Below are positions 1 to 9,708 of a stretch of DNA of 64,000 bases, one piece after another (positions within the stretch are counted from its first letter, which is position 1; every line of letters begins with the position of its first letter). The DNA is from Enterobacter sp. Cy-643 (GTDB lineage: Bacteria; Pseudomonadota; Gammaproteobacteria; Enterobacterales; Enterobacteriaceae), in NCBI RefSeq assembly GCF_011752815.1, contig NZ_VWWV01000001.1, positions 496,001 through 560,000 of the forward strand. The letters are read 5' to 3'. The position numbers were made by a program, and so were the translations under genes. The notes below the pieces were generated by a model. It saw nothing but the letters and a program-made list of their open reading frames with translations. It did no database searches and was not told where the DNA came from.

Positions 1-684
1 GATGTGCCACAGGTAGTCGGTGATTTTGCTGTACCAGGGCAGGGTCTCAAAATTGGCCGACGTCAGTCCCCGCAGCGGGAACCAGTCGAGATAAGTGCCA
101 CCGGCAAACAGCACAATCAGCAGGATGGCAAATAAAAACGCCGGAATGGCGTAGCCGATAATAATGAAAATGCTGCTCCAGATATCAAAGCTGCTGCCGT
201 TGCTGACCGCCTTACGGATCCCCAGCGGAATCGACACCAGATAGATAATTAGCGTGCTCCACAGCCCGATGGAAATGGAAACGGGCAGGCTGTCTTTAAT
301 CAGATTAATCACCGAAGAACTGCGGAACAGGCTATTACCAAAGTCGAAGCGTAAATAGTCACCGAGCATCGTGAAATAGCGCTCATGCAACGGTTTGTCG
401 AACCCGTAACGATGCACAATCTCTGCTATCACTTCCGGATCCAGGCCGCGGCCACCCCGGTACTGGCTGCTGGTGACATCACCCACGCCGGTGCGGGCAT
501 GGCCGCTGCCCATGGCGTCGTTGCTCATGCCCGGCATGCCGGTTGCGTGGCCCATTTGTATTGCGGCAATCGCCTGATCCACCGGTCCACCGGGGGCAAT
601 TTGCACGATGAAAAAGTTGATGGTGATGATTGCCCACAGCGTAGGAATAATAAGCAGCAAACGCCGCAGAATATACGCGCCCAC
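1..684 (-). CDS. yejB: Peptide/microcin C ABC transporter permease YejB (partial, C-terminus outside window)
   Basis: Inner-membrane permease of the YejABEF importer, which takes up oligopeptides and the translation inhibitor microcin C. The first 228 codons are present and the frame runs off the window edge. Translation from a GTG at 682-684 gives [20 protein letters not shown], the first membrane helix typical of DppB/OppB-type permeases, and the last visible residues (KITDYLWHI) match E. coli YejB. The GTG lies one base after the yejA stop, so translation is probably coupled to yejA. The internal stretch of low hydrophobicity with many Gly residues after the first helix is also seen in E. 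coli YejB. The identity is well supported; the start codon choice is inferred from that alignment. Confidence 0.95.
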   Translation of the reverse strand, partial: MGAYILRRLLLIIPTLWAIITINFFIVQIAPGGPVDQAIAAIQMGHATGMPGMSNDAMGSGHARTGVGDVTSSQYRGGRGLDPEVIAEIVHRYGFDKPLHERYFTMLGDYLRFDFGNSLFRSSSVINLIKDSLPVSISIGLWSTLIIYLVSIPLGIRKAVSNGSSFDIWSSIFIIIGYAIPAFLFAILLIVLFAGGTYLDWFPLRGLTSANFETLPWYSKITDYLWHI

Positions 685-685
685 G

Positions 686-2515
686 TTATTCCCCCTGACG
701 CCGGTCGGCGGGCAGCTTCGCCGCTTTGTTGACGTCATACCACCAGTTATCAAACCCGGTGCCGTAGAGCGGATGAATGGCGGGGCGGGAGAACTTATTC
801 CACCAGGCCAGGCGGTCGGCCGACATATACCACATCGGCAACATGTAGTTGTTCCAGGTCAGCACGCGGTCAAGGGCACGACCCAGCGGCAGCAGTTTTT
901 TCTTATCGCCCTGGCTGGCGATGATCATCCCGATAAGCTTATCGATAACCGGGCTTTGCACGCCAGGAGCGTTATAGCTCGAATTGATATATTCCGACGC
1001 CCAGATAATTTGTAAATCCGGGCTTGGGTAAGGCATTGCGCTGTATAAACTTGGCATCATGTCGTAGTCGCGGCTGCGCAGCCGGCTTGAAAGCTGCGAG
1101 TTATCGACCTGGCGAATATTCATGGTGATGCCCAGGCGCTGCAAATTGCGCTGGAAGGGGAGGATCCATTGCGTGTTGCCGGCCGTGCCGGTCAGCAGTT
1201 CGAACACAAACGGCTTGCCGGTGGTGACGTTTACCAGCTTCTGGTCTTTTAATTCCCAGCCCGCTTCTTTGAGCAGGCCGAGCGCTTTGAGCAGATTCTC
1301 CCGATCAAATCCGCGGCCATCTGATTTAGGTGGGCTGTAGATTGAGGTGAAGACCTCCGGCGGGAGATCCTTTTTCATCGGCGCCAGCAGCATCAGTTCG
1401 TCGGCGTCTGGATAGCCGCGAGCGGCGTATTCGGTATTCTGAAAATAGCTGTTGGCCCGGCTGTAAGCGCCATAAAACAGCGCCTTGTTCATCCATTCAA
1501 AATCAAAGGCCAGGCCGATGGCTTCCCTTACCCGGCGGTCGCTGAAAATGGGGCGCTGGATGTTAAACGCCAGCCAGCGGGTATCCTGGGCGGATTCATT
1601 TTTCTGCTCATCTTTGACGATGTAATGGTTGCTGAAGTTTTTCCCGGTGTAGCGCGTGGCCCAGTTTTTGGCTGAGACCTCGGTGCGAAAATCGAACGCC
1701 CCGGCCTTGAACGCCTCAAAAGCAACGTCATCATCGAGATAATAGTCGTAGCGGATGGTATTAAAGTTCCAGCGCCCGCGGTTTACCGGCAGATTTGCCG
1801 CCCAGTAGTCCCGCACCCGCGAATAGGTGATGTATTGCCCCATTTTCCAGTCGGTGATTTTATACGGCCCGCTGGAAAGCGGTGGGGAAGAGAGCGGGTC
1901 GCTCAGCTTGTGATCCTTCCAGAACTTTTCCGGGAATACAGGGAGCGAAAACAGACCCAGCATCCGGTCTTTGCTTGGTGCGGCAAGCTCAATTCGTACG
2001 GTGAGCGGCGCAATGGCCCGTACCGTCGCCCCTTTATAAATCAGGCGGAACTGCGGCACGCCTTCCGTCATGAATTTATTGAAGGTGAAGGCGACGTCCT
2101 CGGCGGTAATCGGGCTGCCGTCCTGAAAGCGGGCTCGCGGGTTAATGGACACTTCCGCCCAGGCAAAATTGGATGGGTAGCGGGCCATCTCAGCAATCAA
2201 AGGATAATAGCTGCCGGGCTCGTCATTGGAAGTGGTGAATAGCGTGTCGTACAGGGTCTCGGTGCGAACGCCCGGGTTACCCCGCATGGCAAAACGGTTG
2301 AAGTTATCAAAGGTCCCAATGGCCGAGAGCGTGATATTGCCGCCCTTGGGGGCTGCGGGATTGACGTAATCAAATTGCGTGAAGTTGACGGCGTACTTAG
2401 GTTCGCCCAGCACCGCAAAAGAGTAGCTTTCGTTTATTTCTGCGGCGCGCGGCGTGAGGGAAAAGATACTCAGGCAAAGCAGCATCAGTGCACGTACAGC
2501 TTTTGTCATCTTCAT
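686..2515 (-). CDS. yejA: Microcin C / oligopeptide-binding periplasmic protein YejA
   Basis: Extracytoplasmic solute-binding protein (family 5, DppA/OppA type), 609 aa, that delivers peptides and microcin C to YejBEF. The N-terminus is a signal peptide: a Lys/Arg start, a Leu-rich core and likely cleavage after PRAA near residue 25. The mature protein opens with [17 protein letters not shown]. The family feature [16 protein letters not shown], in the region that ends the first lobe, is present near residue 110. Length is close to E. coli YejA. The start at 2515 sits just upstream of the signal peptide and after a purine-rich stretch. It is the first gene of a yejAB(EF) operon, with yejB one base downstream. 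Confidence 0.95.
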   Translation of the reverse strand: MKMTKAVRALMLLCLSIFSLTPRAAEINESYSFAVLGEPKYAVNFTQFDYVNPAAPKGGNITLSAIGTFDNFNRFAMRGNPGVRTETLYDTLFTTSNDEPGSYYPLIAEMARYPSNFAWAEVSINPRARFQDGSPITAEDVAFTFNKFMTEGVPQFRLIYKGATVRAIAPLTVRIELAAPSKDRMLGLFSLPVFPEKFWKDHKLSDPLSSPPLSSGPYKITDWKMGQYITYSRVRDYWAANLPVNRGRWNFNTIRYDYYLDDDVAFEAFKAGAFDFRTEVSAKNWATRYTGKNFSNHYIVKDEQKNESAQDTRWLAFNIQRPIFSDRRVREAIGLAFDFEWMNKALFYGAYSRANSYFQNTEYAARGYPDADELMLLAPMKKDLPPEVFTSIYSPPKSDGRGFDRENLLKALGLLKEAGWELKDQKLVNVTTGKPFVFELLTGTAGNTQWILPFQRNLQRLGITMNIRQVDNSQLSSRLRSRDYDMMPSLYSAMPYPSPDLQIIWASEYINSSYNAPGVQSPVIDKLIGMIIASQGDKKKLLPLGRALDRVLTWNNYMLPMWYMSADRLAWWNKFSRPAIHPLYGTGFDNWWYDVNKAAKLPADRRQGE

Positions 2516-2617
2516 TCCTTGCCCGGTGGATGGGAAAGCGCAGGCGTTATGCGGCCGTGCCCGGTAAGCCCATGATGGTTAATCATAAGTTAGCCGGTGA
2601 AGATTGCGCAATGTCTG

Positions 2618-4198
2618 TCAGTCTTTCAATTCATCATAAAGCGTGTGGGAGGGGTTCCAACTGACAAGCTGGCTTAGGGTCAGGGGGCGGCTGAAATAAT
2701 AACCCTGCAGGAAGTTACAGCCGCGCTCGATAAGCCATTTCGCCTGCTCCGGCGTTTCAACCCCTTCGGCCACCGTGTTCATGTTCAGACGCTGGGCCAG
2801 CGTCAGCACGGCGTCCAGCACCGGAGCGGTCACCGTTTCCATGCCAATGGAGTTGACGAAGCCGCGGTCAATTTTCAGATAATCCAGCGTAAAACGCTCC
2901 AGATAGATCAGCGCGCTGTGGCCGGTGCCGAAGTCATCAACCGCGATTTCAAATCCCTGTTCGTGCAGCCAGGCAAAAATGCCCATTGCCTCTGTTTCTT
3001 TCAGCATGTCCCGTTCGGTTATCTCAAACACTAACTGGAAATGGTGCGGCGGCAGTGAAGAGGCGAAGGCCTGAATGTCCTGTTTAAACGTGGGGGAGTG
3101 CAAATGGCTTGGGGCGAGATTCACGCCGAGCTTAGCCCCGGCGGGCAGAACTTTTTGCAGCGTGGGCGCGTCCCGGGCAATCAATTCAAACAAATGGCGC
3201 GTGAGTGGCACAATCAGCTGCTGAGCTTCGGCAAAGCCGATAAACGCATCCGGGGGGATCATACCCGCCGTGGGGTGCTCCCAGCGCATGAGCACCTCTA
3301 TGCCACGCATCTGCAACGCCTGTGAGTCGACCACGGGCTGGTAAACAACAAAAAATTGCCCCCGCTTGATGCCGGTAAGAATTTCTTTCCCGGCTCGGAC
3401 TTTTACCGAGAGAAAGTAACCGCACAGCGCGACGCTCAGCAGGCCGGATAATAACCCGGCCAGAATGGCCAGTTGAATATCCTCCAGCGGCCACGGCGTA
3501 CCATAAATGTAGAGTTTAATCGGGTAACCGTTAAGGACAGAGATTCTGGTGGGCGAGGGGGGAAGCTCATCGGTATTTATCACGTCCGGTGAATAGGACG
3601 TGAGCGCCTTGTTGCCCACCACCAGGGCCATGGAGCTGATGTCCTGCTGGCGGGAGGTGAAAACCAGGTAGGGCGTAAGATTGACGTTTAGGGTGGTAAA
3701 AACGCCGCGCCCCGAGGCCAGCGGGTTAAGAAACCAGGCGGCAATCACCGGCTTGCCGGGCATCATTGGCGTGCCGTTCATAATCGCCAGGTCGACGGTT
3801 TTATTGATATTGATCTCGGGTTCCAGCGCATCCATCGACATTTCCATGCTGCCGGTGGCGGAAGAGCAGTAGGCAATGCCGTTACGCACCAGCAAAAAGG
3901 CTCGTACGTTAGGATTAAAAGCCGCACGAGAAGTCAGTTCACCGCTGACCCTTTCACACTCGTTCATGGTTAAAGGCTGGATACCCTCGGCGGTGGCGTG
4001 AAGTTCTTTAAAGAAGGTATCCAGGTAGTTACTGATGTCGCGAGAGAGGAGGTTATAAGCGGACTCACGCTTTGAATGGAGCGCCAGGCTGGTTAGCCCG
4101 CCGATAAATATTGCGGCACATAATCCCATCAGCAGGCTAAACGCGACTATCTGCTTGGGGGTGCTAAAGTAGCGCGAAAAAATATTTCTATAAGACAT
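2618..4198 (-). CDS. pdeN: Cyclic-di-GMP phosphodiesterase with CSS sensor domain (PdeN/Rtn-like)
   Basis: Predicted inner-membrane c-di-GMP phosphodiesterase, 526 aa. There is an N-terminal membrane helix (about 16-40) and a periplasmic CSS-type domain containing the CSS signature in IAYCSSATG. A second helix follows (about 242-262), then a cytoplasmic EAL domain. In CSS-EAL proteins the periplasmic cysteines are part of DsbA/DsbB-sensitive activity control. The EAL motif reads EVLMRW, as in E. coli PdeN (EVL), so the variant does not indicate inactivity. The metal and catalytic motif DDFGTGHSAL and the late VAEGVETPEQ motif are intact. The position between yejA and mepS matches E. coli rtn/pdeN. 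The gene has its own upstream region at 4199-4350. Confidence 0.92.
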   Translation of the reverse strand: MSYRNIFSRYFSTPKQIVAFSLLMGLCAAIFIGGLTSLALHSKRESAYNLLSRDISNYLDTFFKELHATAEGIQPLTMNECERVSGELTSRAAFNPNVRAFLLVRNGIAYCSSATGSMEMSMDALEPEININKTVDLAIMNGTPMMPGKPVIAAWFLNPLASGRGVFTTLNVNLTPYLVFTSRQQDISSMALVVGNKALTSYSPDVINTDELPPSPTRISVLNGYPIKLYIYGTPWPLEDIQLAILAGLLSGLLSVALCGYFLSVKVRAGKEILTGIKRGQFFVVYQPVVDSQALQMRGIEVLMRWEHPTAGMIPPDAFIGFAEAQQLIVPLTRHLFELIARDAPTLQKVLPAGAKLGVNLAPSHLHSPTFKQDIQAFASSLPPHHFQLVFEITERDMLKETEAMGIFAWLHEQGFEIAVDDFGTGHSALIYLERFTLDYLKIDRGFVNSIGMETVTAPVLDAVLTLAQRLNMNTVAEGVETPEQAKWLIERGCNFLQGYYFSRPLTLSQLVSWNPSHTLYDELKD

Positions 4199-4359
4199 GG
4201 AATTATGAGTCCCGCAGGGGCAAGCGAATCATCGTTTGTTTTGTGCTTTTTTCTGACTATAACCCATAACCAGGAAATTGTTTAACTTGTTTCACAAGGT
4301 AACTATTTCATTTTTTAATTTTTAGAGGAAAGAGTAACCAGCTGAATTTCAGGCATAAA

Positions 4360-4383
4360 AAAACGCTGCACTGGCAGCGTTTT
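4360..4383 (-). terminator. Rho-independent terminator of mepS
   Basis: A perfect 10-bp stem (AAAACGCTGC / GCAGCGTTTT) with a 4-nt loop is followed, reading on the minus strand, by a run of T. It lies about 65 bases after the mepS stop. Confidence 0.85.
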
Positions 4384-4449
4384 AAACGTTGGTGGTTTTG
4401 CTGAGTAGCCAAGGGAATAACTCTCAACAAAACATCTCTTACGGCGGCG

Positions 4450-5016
4450 TTAGCTGCGGCTTAGCACCCGGCGCGCTTCGTTGTAACGCTTCTTCCAGTA
4501 TGGCTCGTCCATGCTGGAGATCACAACGCCGCTGCTGGTGGAGGCATGTACAAATTGGTTATTCCCAATGTAGATGCCTACGTGGCGGCCAGTTGAGCCT
4601 GCACGGAACAGCACTAAATCACCGGTACGTAACTTATTACGCGAAACAGATTTACCGGACTCCTGCTGCTCAGACGTTGAGCGAGGCAGGGTTAAACCAA
4701 ACTGCTCCTGGAATGTGCGCTGCACAAATGCAGAACAATCAATACCAGCCCTGCTGCTGCCGCCAAGACGGTAGCGTACACCTTTCCAGCTCGCGTATTG
4801 CTCCATAATGCGTGACTTCACGTCAACATTACGAACCATCTCTTCGAATTCATCCTGAGAGGCTTGCAGTAAAAAACCATCTTTTTCACCGACTGCATGC
4901 GTCTCAGAATGCATATTTGCTGTGTTAGTAGAACTACAGGCGGAGAGCATAACTGCCACCGCAATCGCGGGTATCGCCCGCAAGATGTATCTCAAAATAG
5001 GCTGAGATTTGACCAT
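4450..5016 (-). CDS. mepS: Murein DD-endopeptidase MepS, outer-membrane lipoprotein (Spr)
   Basis: NlpC/P60 hydrolase, 188 aa, that cuts D-Ala-mDAP cross-links so new glycan strands can be inserted. In E. coli its amount is set by the Prc-NlpI protease. The signal peptide ends in the lipobox LSAC, making Cys27 the lipidated residue. Serine at +2 is compatible with outer-membrane sorting. The catalytic Cys is Cys94 in GIDCSAFV, His145 lies in GRHVGIYIG, and His157 in QFVHAS. Length and motifs match E. coli MepS. The start is followed directly by a basic n-region, and a purine-rich AAGGGA lies upstream. Its own terminator lies downstream. Confidence 0.95.
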   Translation of the reverse strand: MVKSQPILRYILRAIPAIAVAVMLSACSSTNTANMHSETHAVGEKDGFLLQASQDEFEEMVRNVDVKSRIMEQYASWKGVRYRLGGSSRAGIDCSAFVQRTFQEQFGLTLPRSTSEQQESGKSVSRNKLRTGDLVLFRAGSTGRHVGIYIGNNQFVHASTSSGVVISSMDEPYWKKRYNEARRVLSRS

Positions 5017-5435
5017 TTTGTTTGTTTTCCCTTGATGTCCTTAACGAATAATTCGTTATACAAAAATACCAACGTGACGAGACTAATTACCTAAAAGCCA
5101 CGAGACAATTATTCATGCACAAAAATGTGGAACATCGCACACTTTTATTCACAGCACAAATAGACTAGCCGCTAAGCAAACTTTCCCGAGACTACCCGAT
5201 AAAACCAGGCTATGCGAGCGTTTTTATTCTTATTTTTATAAGAAATTGTGATGATTCTTCGCGAAAGGTTATTTCGAACAAATGATCGGCAATGTTGCTG
5301 GTTTTATCGCCAGGCTATTCAAATTGAAGCGGATTTTGTGTGAGTAAATATTCATCTTACTGTCATAGTGATGAAAAAATAAACCAGGGCCCGGATGGAC
5401 CCTGCTCGTTGACTATCTTCATCGCTTATTAACCG
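5017..5435. other. Gene-free interval between mepS and lpxT with paired repeats
   Basis: 419 bases with no credible gene. It holds the mepS promoter/leader and the lpxT 3' side. A perfect 17-base palindrome (TAACGAAT-A-ATTCGTTA, 5042-5058) lies in the mepS leader. A perfect 12-base inverted pair (CGATAAAACCAG at 5197-5208, CTGGTTTTATCG at 5298-5309) is followed in both places by the direct repeat CAGGCTAT (5206-5213, 5311-5318). A GC-rich hairpin (CAGGG...CCCTG, about 5386-5404) lies near the lpxT end but lacks a clear T run. I cannot assign a function to the repeats. Confidence 0.6.
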
Positions 5436-6140
5436 TCAGCGGGACGCTTTATATTTTCCCGGAACGGTGCGGTTCAGTATGGAAATTAACCGGTCGCTGA
5501 CTGGGGTTAATAGCACCCAGGGCAGGCCAACCAGAGCAATAGAGACTGACCCGACGTAGACATCGGTAAACCAGTGCGCGCCTATCATTATTCTCGGTGA
5601 AGAGAAGATAAAGAAGATCGCGAGGGCAATAAGAAACGCTCGTGGGCCGAAATAACGCAGCATAAAACCTGTGAAGATAAGCAGCATCAGGCCGTGATCG
5701 CCGGGGAAGCTGTCGCTTGAGGCGTCTTTCGTCGGGAAGTGCAGCAGTTCGCTGACGCGATGAATGTCTTTAAAGTACAGCGTAGGGCTGGCGTGCACCA
5801 CCGGGATAAGGTGGCCGAGCTGGTTGATGACCACGGCGCACAGCAGCATCACCACGCCCATCAGTACCAGGCGGCGGCGGCCAGCGCCGTCTTCATGCAG
5901 CCAGAACCAGGAAAACAGCGCGCCCATCGCCAGCAGCGAAATGCCGTCGAAGGCCCGGTTATTGGTGATGGCAATCAGCGTTAAAAAGGTATGGCTCTTA
6001 ACCAGTTCATTATTAAAGAAATGGAACAGCGCGGCGTCAATGTTGAACCAAAATCCATGGTTCTCTGGCAGGTACCAGCTAAAGAACAGGGCAATGCCCA
6101 GGACGTTCAGCAGCAGGATAAAAGGGAGGCGATTAATCAT
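5436..6140 (-). CDS. lpxT: Lipid A 1-diphosphate synthase LpxT (PAP2 family)
   Basis: Inner-membrane enzyme that transfers a phosphate from undecaprenyl pyrophosphate to the 1-position of lipid A, on the periplasmic side. The 234-aa protein has about six hydrophobic segments and the PAP2 phosphatase signatures: KDASSDSFPGDHG (phosphate-binding Ser and catalytic His) and MIGAHWFTD (second catalytic His). The start at 6140 (MINRLPF) was chosen over an in-frame ATG seven codons upstream because it aligns with E. coli LpxT (MIKNLPQ). The position between mepS and yeiR is the same as in E. coli. PmrR/PmrA control known in E. coli is not visible here. Confidence 0.93.
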   Translation of the reverse strand: MINRLPFILLLNVLGIALFFSWYLPENHGFWFNIDAALFHFFNNELVKSHTFLTLIAITNNRAFDGISLLAMGALFSWFWLHEDGAGRRRLVLMGVVMLLCAVVINQLGHLIPVVHASPTLYFKDIHRVSELLHFPTKDASSDSFPGDHGLMLLIFTGFMLRYFGPRAFLIALAIFFIFSSPRIMIGAHWFTDVYVGSVSIALVGLPWVLLTPVSDRLISILNRTVPGKYKASR

Positions 6141-6185
6141 GATACAGCTTCTAAATCTCATTCTGGGGGCGCGAAGGTAGACGCG

Positions 6186-7163
6186 CTAACTTAAACGTAA
6201 GCTCAACAGGCTGGCTTGCAGGACGTTCCAGTCGGGCTGAGCCGGGTGAATCAATTCGATGCGGCTGTCCAGCGGCGGCGAGGGTTGCGTTTCAATATGC
6301 AGGTCGTTGCCCTGGCGGTTGATACGTACCAGGCCTTCGGGAATACGCAACACGCCTTTGACTCGTTCAACCGGGGCAAGACGTGCCCACTCCAACAGGC
6401 CAATGGTGTCGAACACGGTTTCTTCATCGAAAATCCAGCCACAGGCGTAATAACCCTGCCCACTGTTCACGCTCCGGCGCCAGCGCTGATGCCCCGGCAG
6501 GCTCAGCGCGGCAAGGTTATGAGGAACCGACCGGGCATGCTGGTGCTCATGGCTGTGCGGCAGCTCGCGTTGGTTCAGTCTTGGCTTGTCGAGAAGGGCA
6601 ATGCCGATGGCTCCTTTTTCCGCATGGACCAGTTCGCGGTTGTCGCCATTATTTTGATACCAGCGTGATAAAGCCGCCTGGCTTTCCTGCGTGGCGCGAT
6701 CTTGTTTATTCGCCACAATGACGTCCGCCGCCGCAAGCTGGTCGCGGAAGTTCTCATTATTCAGGGCTTTTTCGTCGAGAAGCTGGCGAGCGTCAAGCAG
6801 GCAAAGCGTGGCGCGCAGATCAATCCACGGCTGATATACGTCGGCGGTGAGCATATCCAGGATTTGTTTCGGGTGGCCGAGGCCGGTGGGTTCAATCAGC
6901 AGGCGATCCGGTTTGCCCTGGCGCAGCAGCGTATTGAGGCCGACCTGCATCGGCAGGCCGTTAACGCAGCACATACAGCCGCCGGGGATCTCTTTCAGCA
7001 GCGCGCCGCTGTCTGCCAGCAGGGCGCCATCAATACCCACTTCGCCAAATTCATTGACCAGCACCGCCCATTTTTCATCGGCGGGCTTACTGGCCAGTAA
7101 ATGTAAAATGGTGGTGGTTTTGCCGCTGCCCAGGAAGCCGGTAATTAAATTTGTTTTTGTCAC
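6186..7163 (-). CDS. yeiR: Zinc-binding GTPase YeiR (COG0523 / CobW family)
   Basis: G3E-family P-loop GTPase, 325 aa, thought to be a zinc-dependent metallochaperone-type protein in the cytoplasm. The Walker A motif GFLGSGKTT lies at residues 9-17 and the family metal motif CMCC at residues 63-66. A guanine-specificity NKQD (in VANKQDRAT) lies near residue 151. A His-rich linker (HSHEHQHARSVPH) lies between the GTPase and the C-terminal CobW-C domain, typical for metal handling. E. coli YeiR is known to bind Zn and hydrolyse GTP. No convincing Zur box was seen upstream, only a palindrome (7176-7194) next to the ribosome-binding site. Confidence 0.93.
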   Translation of the reverse strand: MTKTNLITGFLGSGKTTTILHLLASKPADEKWAVLVNEFGEVGIDGALLADSGALLKEIPGGCMCCVNGLPMQVGLNTLLRQGKPDRLLIEPTGLGHPKQILDMLTADVYQPWIDLRATLCLLDARQLLDEKALNNENFRDQLAAADVIVANKQDRATQESQAALSRWYQNNGDNRELVHAEKGAIGIALLDKPRLNQRELPHSHEHQHARSVPHNLAALSLPGHQRWRRSVNSGQGYYACGWIFDEETVFDTIGLLEWARLAPVERVKGVLRIPEGLVRINRQGNDLHIETQPSPPLDSRIELIHPAQPDWNVLQASLLSLRLS

Positions 7164-7175
7164 GGTAACTCCGGG

Positions 7176-7194
7176 GGTTTACTGCCTGTAAACC
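7176..7194 (-). promoter_or_regulatory. Palindrome next to the yeiR ribosome-binding site
   Basis: GGTTTAC-TGCCT-GTAAACC, with perfect 7-base arms, 12 bases upstream of the yeiR ATG and abutting its GGAG-like ribosome-binding site. It could be an operator or a leader hairpin. It does not match the Zur consensus. Confidence 0.35.
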
Positions 7195-7313
7195 ACGTCA
7201 ATCTGTCAGTGATTATTCATTATTTACGCTGACTATCCTGACGACAACCCGGTGAAAAGAGAAGCCTTAACGCGGCTTACCGCACCTTAAGACCACGTTA
7301 AGCGCATTGATTG

Positions 7314-8780
7314 TTAACTTAAGTGCAAGTTTTCGACCGCACCGCGTGCGCCCAGGCGAATGAGTTGCTGCCAGGCCTGCTGAACGTTTTCGACAAACTT
7401 TTCGTTTTTGGGCAGGTCATCACCAAAAATTTCGTTCAGGCTGAGGAGGGCGCCGACGCGTTCTTTTTCGTCGCTGTCGCTCACCAGCATCTGGATTTTG
7501 CCCTGGAGCGGATCGCGAACGTCAATCGCATGGCCCTGTTCGTCGAGGCCGCTAACGTAGCGCATCCAGCCGGCGATCCCGAGCGCCAGGCATGGCCAAC
7601 TGCTCCCGTTTGCCAGATGCCAGCGCACGCTTTCCAGCCAGCGCTGAGGGAGCTTCTGACTGCCGTCCATGGCGATTTGCCAGGTACGGTGCTTCAGCGC
7701 CGGATTTGCGAACCGCTCGAGCAGGCTGGCGGCGTACTGATTCAAGTCGACGCCCCGAATATTCAGCGTCACCGCCTGCTCCTGCAGCATCAGGTGTTTT
7801 GCCGCACGGGCAAAGTGCTCGTCAGCCATACAATCATTAATATGCGGATAACCGGCGAGATAGCCGAGATAAGCCAGAAATGAGTGGCTGCCGTTGAGCA
7901 TCCGCAGCTTCATCTGCTCGTAGGGCACCACATCGTCTACCATTTCCACGCCAACGGCTTCCCATTCCGGGCGACCGGCCACGAAGTTATCTTCGACAAC
8001 CCACTGAATAAACGGCTCGGCGGCAATGGCGCAGGGGTCTTTTACACCCAGTATTTCCGCAATTTCCTGTAAAGATTCTTCCGTGGCTGCCGGGACAATG
8101 CGGTCGACCATCGTGCTGGGGAAGGTGACTTCTTTGGCGATCCATTCTGCCAGCTCAGCGCTTCGACTCGCGGCCATGCCCAGTACGGCCTGGCGAACCA
8201 GGTGCCCGTTATCAGGAATGTTATCGCAGGATAAGACCGTGAACGGGCTTAATCCGCGCTCGCGGCGGCGGCTTAGTGCCTCCACAAGTATTCCAGGGAC
8301 AGAATGCGGAGCCCGAGGCGACGCCAGATCGTGAATAATCCGCTCATGGGTGGTATCGAGCTTTCCGCTGGCGGGATCGATGCAGTAGCCTTTTTCGGTC
8401 ACAGTAAGGGAAACAATGGCGACCTGCGGTTCACAAAACTTCTCTATGATGGCTTCCATGCCGTCCAGTTTCGCATTCAGGCATTCTTTCACGGCGCCGA
8501 TAACCCGTGCCTGGTTTCCCGTTGCCCCCTTTTCCAGCACCGTGAAAAGATGATCCTGTTGCCTGAGATCCTGCATCAGCTTATCGCCGTTAAACAGGCT
8601 GATCTCACAGATCCCCCAGTCGCCGCCAGGTTTGTTGAGCACCCGATCGGTGAGCAGCGCCTGATGCGCACGGTGGAAAGCGCCAAACCCAAAATGCACG
8701 ATACGCGTCTTAAGCGCGCGGCGGTCGTAGTCTGGACGTTGAACGGTATCCGGAAGTGAAGCAGTGGCAAGGGTATCCAT
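7314..8780 (-). CDS. yeiQ: Mannitol dehydrogenase-family oxidoreductase YeiQ
   Basis: NAD(P)-dependent long-chain polyol/uronate dehydrogenase family, 488 aa, the same length as E. coli YeiQ. The N-terminal nucleotide-binding segment IVHFGFGAFHRAHQ (about 27-40) and the catalytic-site motif KLRMLNGSHSFLAYLGYLAG, with the family Lys and His, are both present. Close paralogues are fructuronate reductase UxuB and tagaturonate reductase UxaB. The physiological substrate of YeiQ is not known to me, so only the family is certain. It has its own upstream region (8781-8930) and no sugar-catabolic neighbours, as in E. coli. Confidence 0.9.
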   Translation of the reverse strand: MDTLATASLPDTVQRPDYDRRALKTRIVHFGFGAFHRAHQALLTDRVLNKPGGDWGICEISLFNGDKLMQDLRQQDHLFTVLEKGATGNQARVIGAVKECLNAKLDGMEAIIEKFCEPQVAIVSLTVTEKGYCIDPASGKLDTTHERIIHDLASPRAPHSVPGILVEALSRRRERGLSPFTVLSCDNIPDNGHLVRQAVLGMAASRSAELAEWIAKEVTFPSTMVDRIVPAATEESLQEIAEILGVKDPCAIAAEPFIQWVVEDNFVAGRPEWEAVGVEMVDDVVPYEQMKLRMLNGSHSFLAYLGYLAGYPHINDCMADEHFARAAKHLMLQEQAVTLNIRGVDLNQYAASLLERFANPALKHRTWQIAMDGSQKLPQRWLESVRWHLANGSSWPCLALGIAGWMRYVSGLDEQGHAIDVRDPLQGKIQMLVSDSDEKERVGALLSLNEIFGDDLPKNEKFVENVQQAWQQLIRLGARGAVENLHLS

Positions 8781-8937
8781 AGAGTCGCATCCTGTGTGGG
8801 GAAGGGGGAATCTATGCAGTGTAAAGCTGTATGACAGGAAATGAAATTGGTCTGTTTAGTTAATCAATTTTGTGTGATGCAAGTCTGATAATAAGATGAT
8901 TAGGTCGAATTGGTATAATACCTTTGGTGGGGAGATG

Positions 8938-8962
8938 AAAAAAAACGCTCCCGAAGGAGCGT
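8938..8962 (-). terminator. Rho-independent terminator of efpL (yeiP)
   Basis: Stem ACGCTCC / GGAGCGT with a 4-base loop, followed on the minus strand by eight consecutive T. It lies just after the efpL stop. Confidence 0.88.
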
Positions 8963-8971
8963 CATTTATAA

Positions 8972-9544
8972 TCAGTCTGCGCGGCCCATAGAGCGTTTTT
9001 CTGCGATATGAATGCGGATTTTTTCCCCGGCAACCATGTATTCCGGCACCTGAATCACCAGGCCGGTGGACAGCGTTGCTGGCTTAGTACGGGAGCTGGC
9101 GGAAGCGCCTTTGATTCCCGGTGCCGTTTCGATGATTTCCAGGTCCACGGTTTGCGGCAGCTCCAGCGCCAGCAGCTGGCCGTCCCAGGTCAGCACCTGC
9201 ATATCCGGCATACCGCCTTCAGGAATGAACTGCAGCTCTTCTTCGATCTGGTCTTTGGTGAAGATGTACGGCGTGTAATCTTCTTTATCCATGAACACGT
9301 ATTCGTTGCCGTCGATATAAGAGAAGTCAACGAAGCGACGGGTTAGGGTGATGGTGTCAACGATATCATCACCTTTGAAGCGCTCTTCCACTTTCTGTCC
9401 GGTACGAACATCGGAGAAACGCATCTTATACAGGGTTGCTGCGCCGCGTGCGCTGGGAGCCTGGATATCAATGTCTTTAACAATCAGCAGTTTGCCGTTG
9501 TAATTGAGAACCATGCCTTTTTTGATTTCGTTAGCTCTTGCCAT
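8972..9544 (-). CDS. yeiP: Elongation factor P-like protein EfpL (YeiP)
   Basis: Paralogue of EF-P, 190 aa, three beta-barrel domains, that helps ribosomes stalled at polyproline and some other difficult sequences. The tip loop of domain I reads APSARGAAT, with Arg33 where EF-P has the modified lysine. This is the EfpL hallmark: the factor works without lysyl modification. The C-terminal OB-fold motif region ([20 protein letters not shown]) is intact. Length equals E. coli YeiP (EfpL). It is flanked by its own promoter region and a strong terminator, so it is probably monocistronic. Confidence 0.95.
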   Translation of the reverse strand: MARANEIKKGMVLNYNGKLLIVKDIDIQAPSARGAATLYKMRFSDVRTGQKVEERFKGDDIVDTITLTRRFVDFSYIDGNEYVFMDKEDYTPYIFTKDQIEEELQFIPEGGMPDMQVLTWDGQLLALELPQTVDLEIIETAPGIKGASASSRTKPATLSTGLVIQVPEYMVAGEKIRIHIAEKRSMGRAD

Positions 9545-9708
9545 CGGTGTTTCCTGTCAAAAATTGAGATGCGAAAATATTGCGTCAAAGTACTCGTGAG
9601 GCGCGTTTCAGGCAAGAGGATTTGATAAAGAAGCACAAAAGTAAGGGGATTAAGGCTTGCGTGCCGACAACATCCTGACTTGCCGACACGCCGGAGGCGT
9701 AAAGCGCC

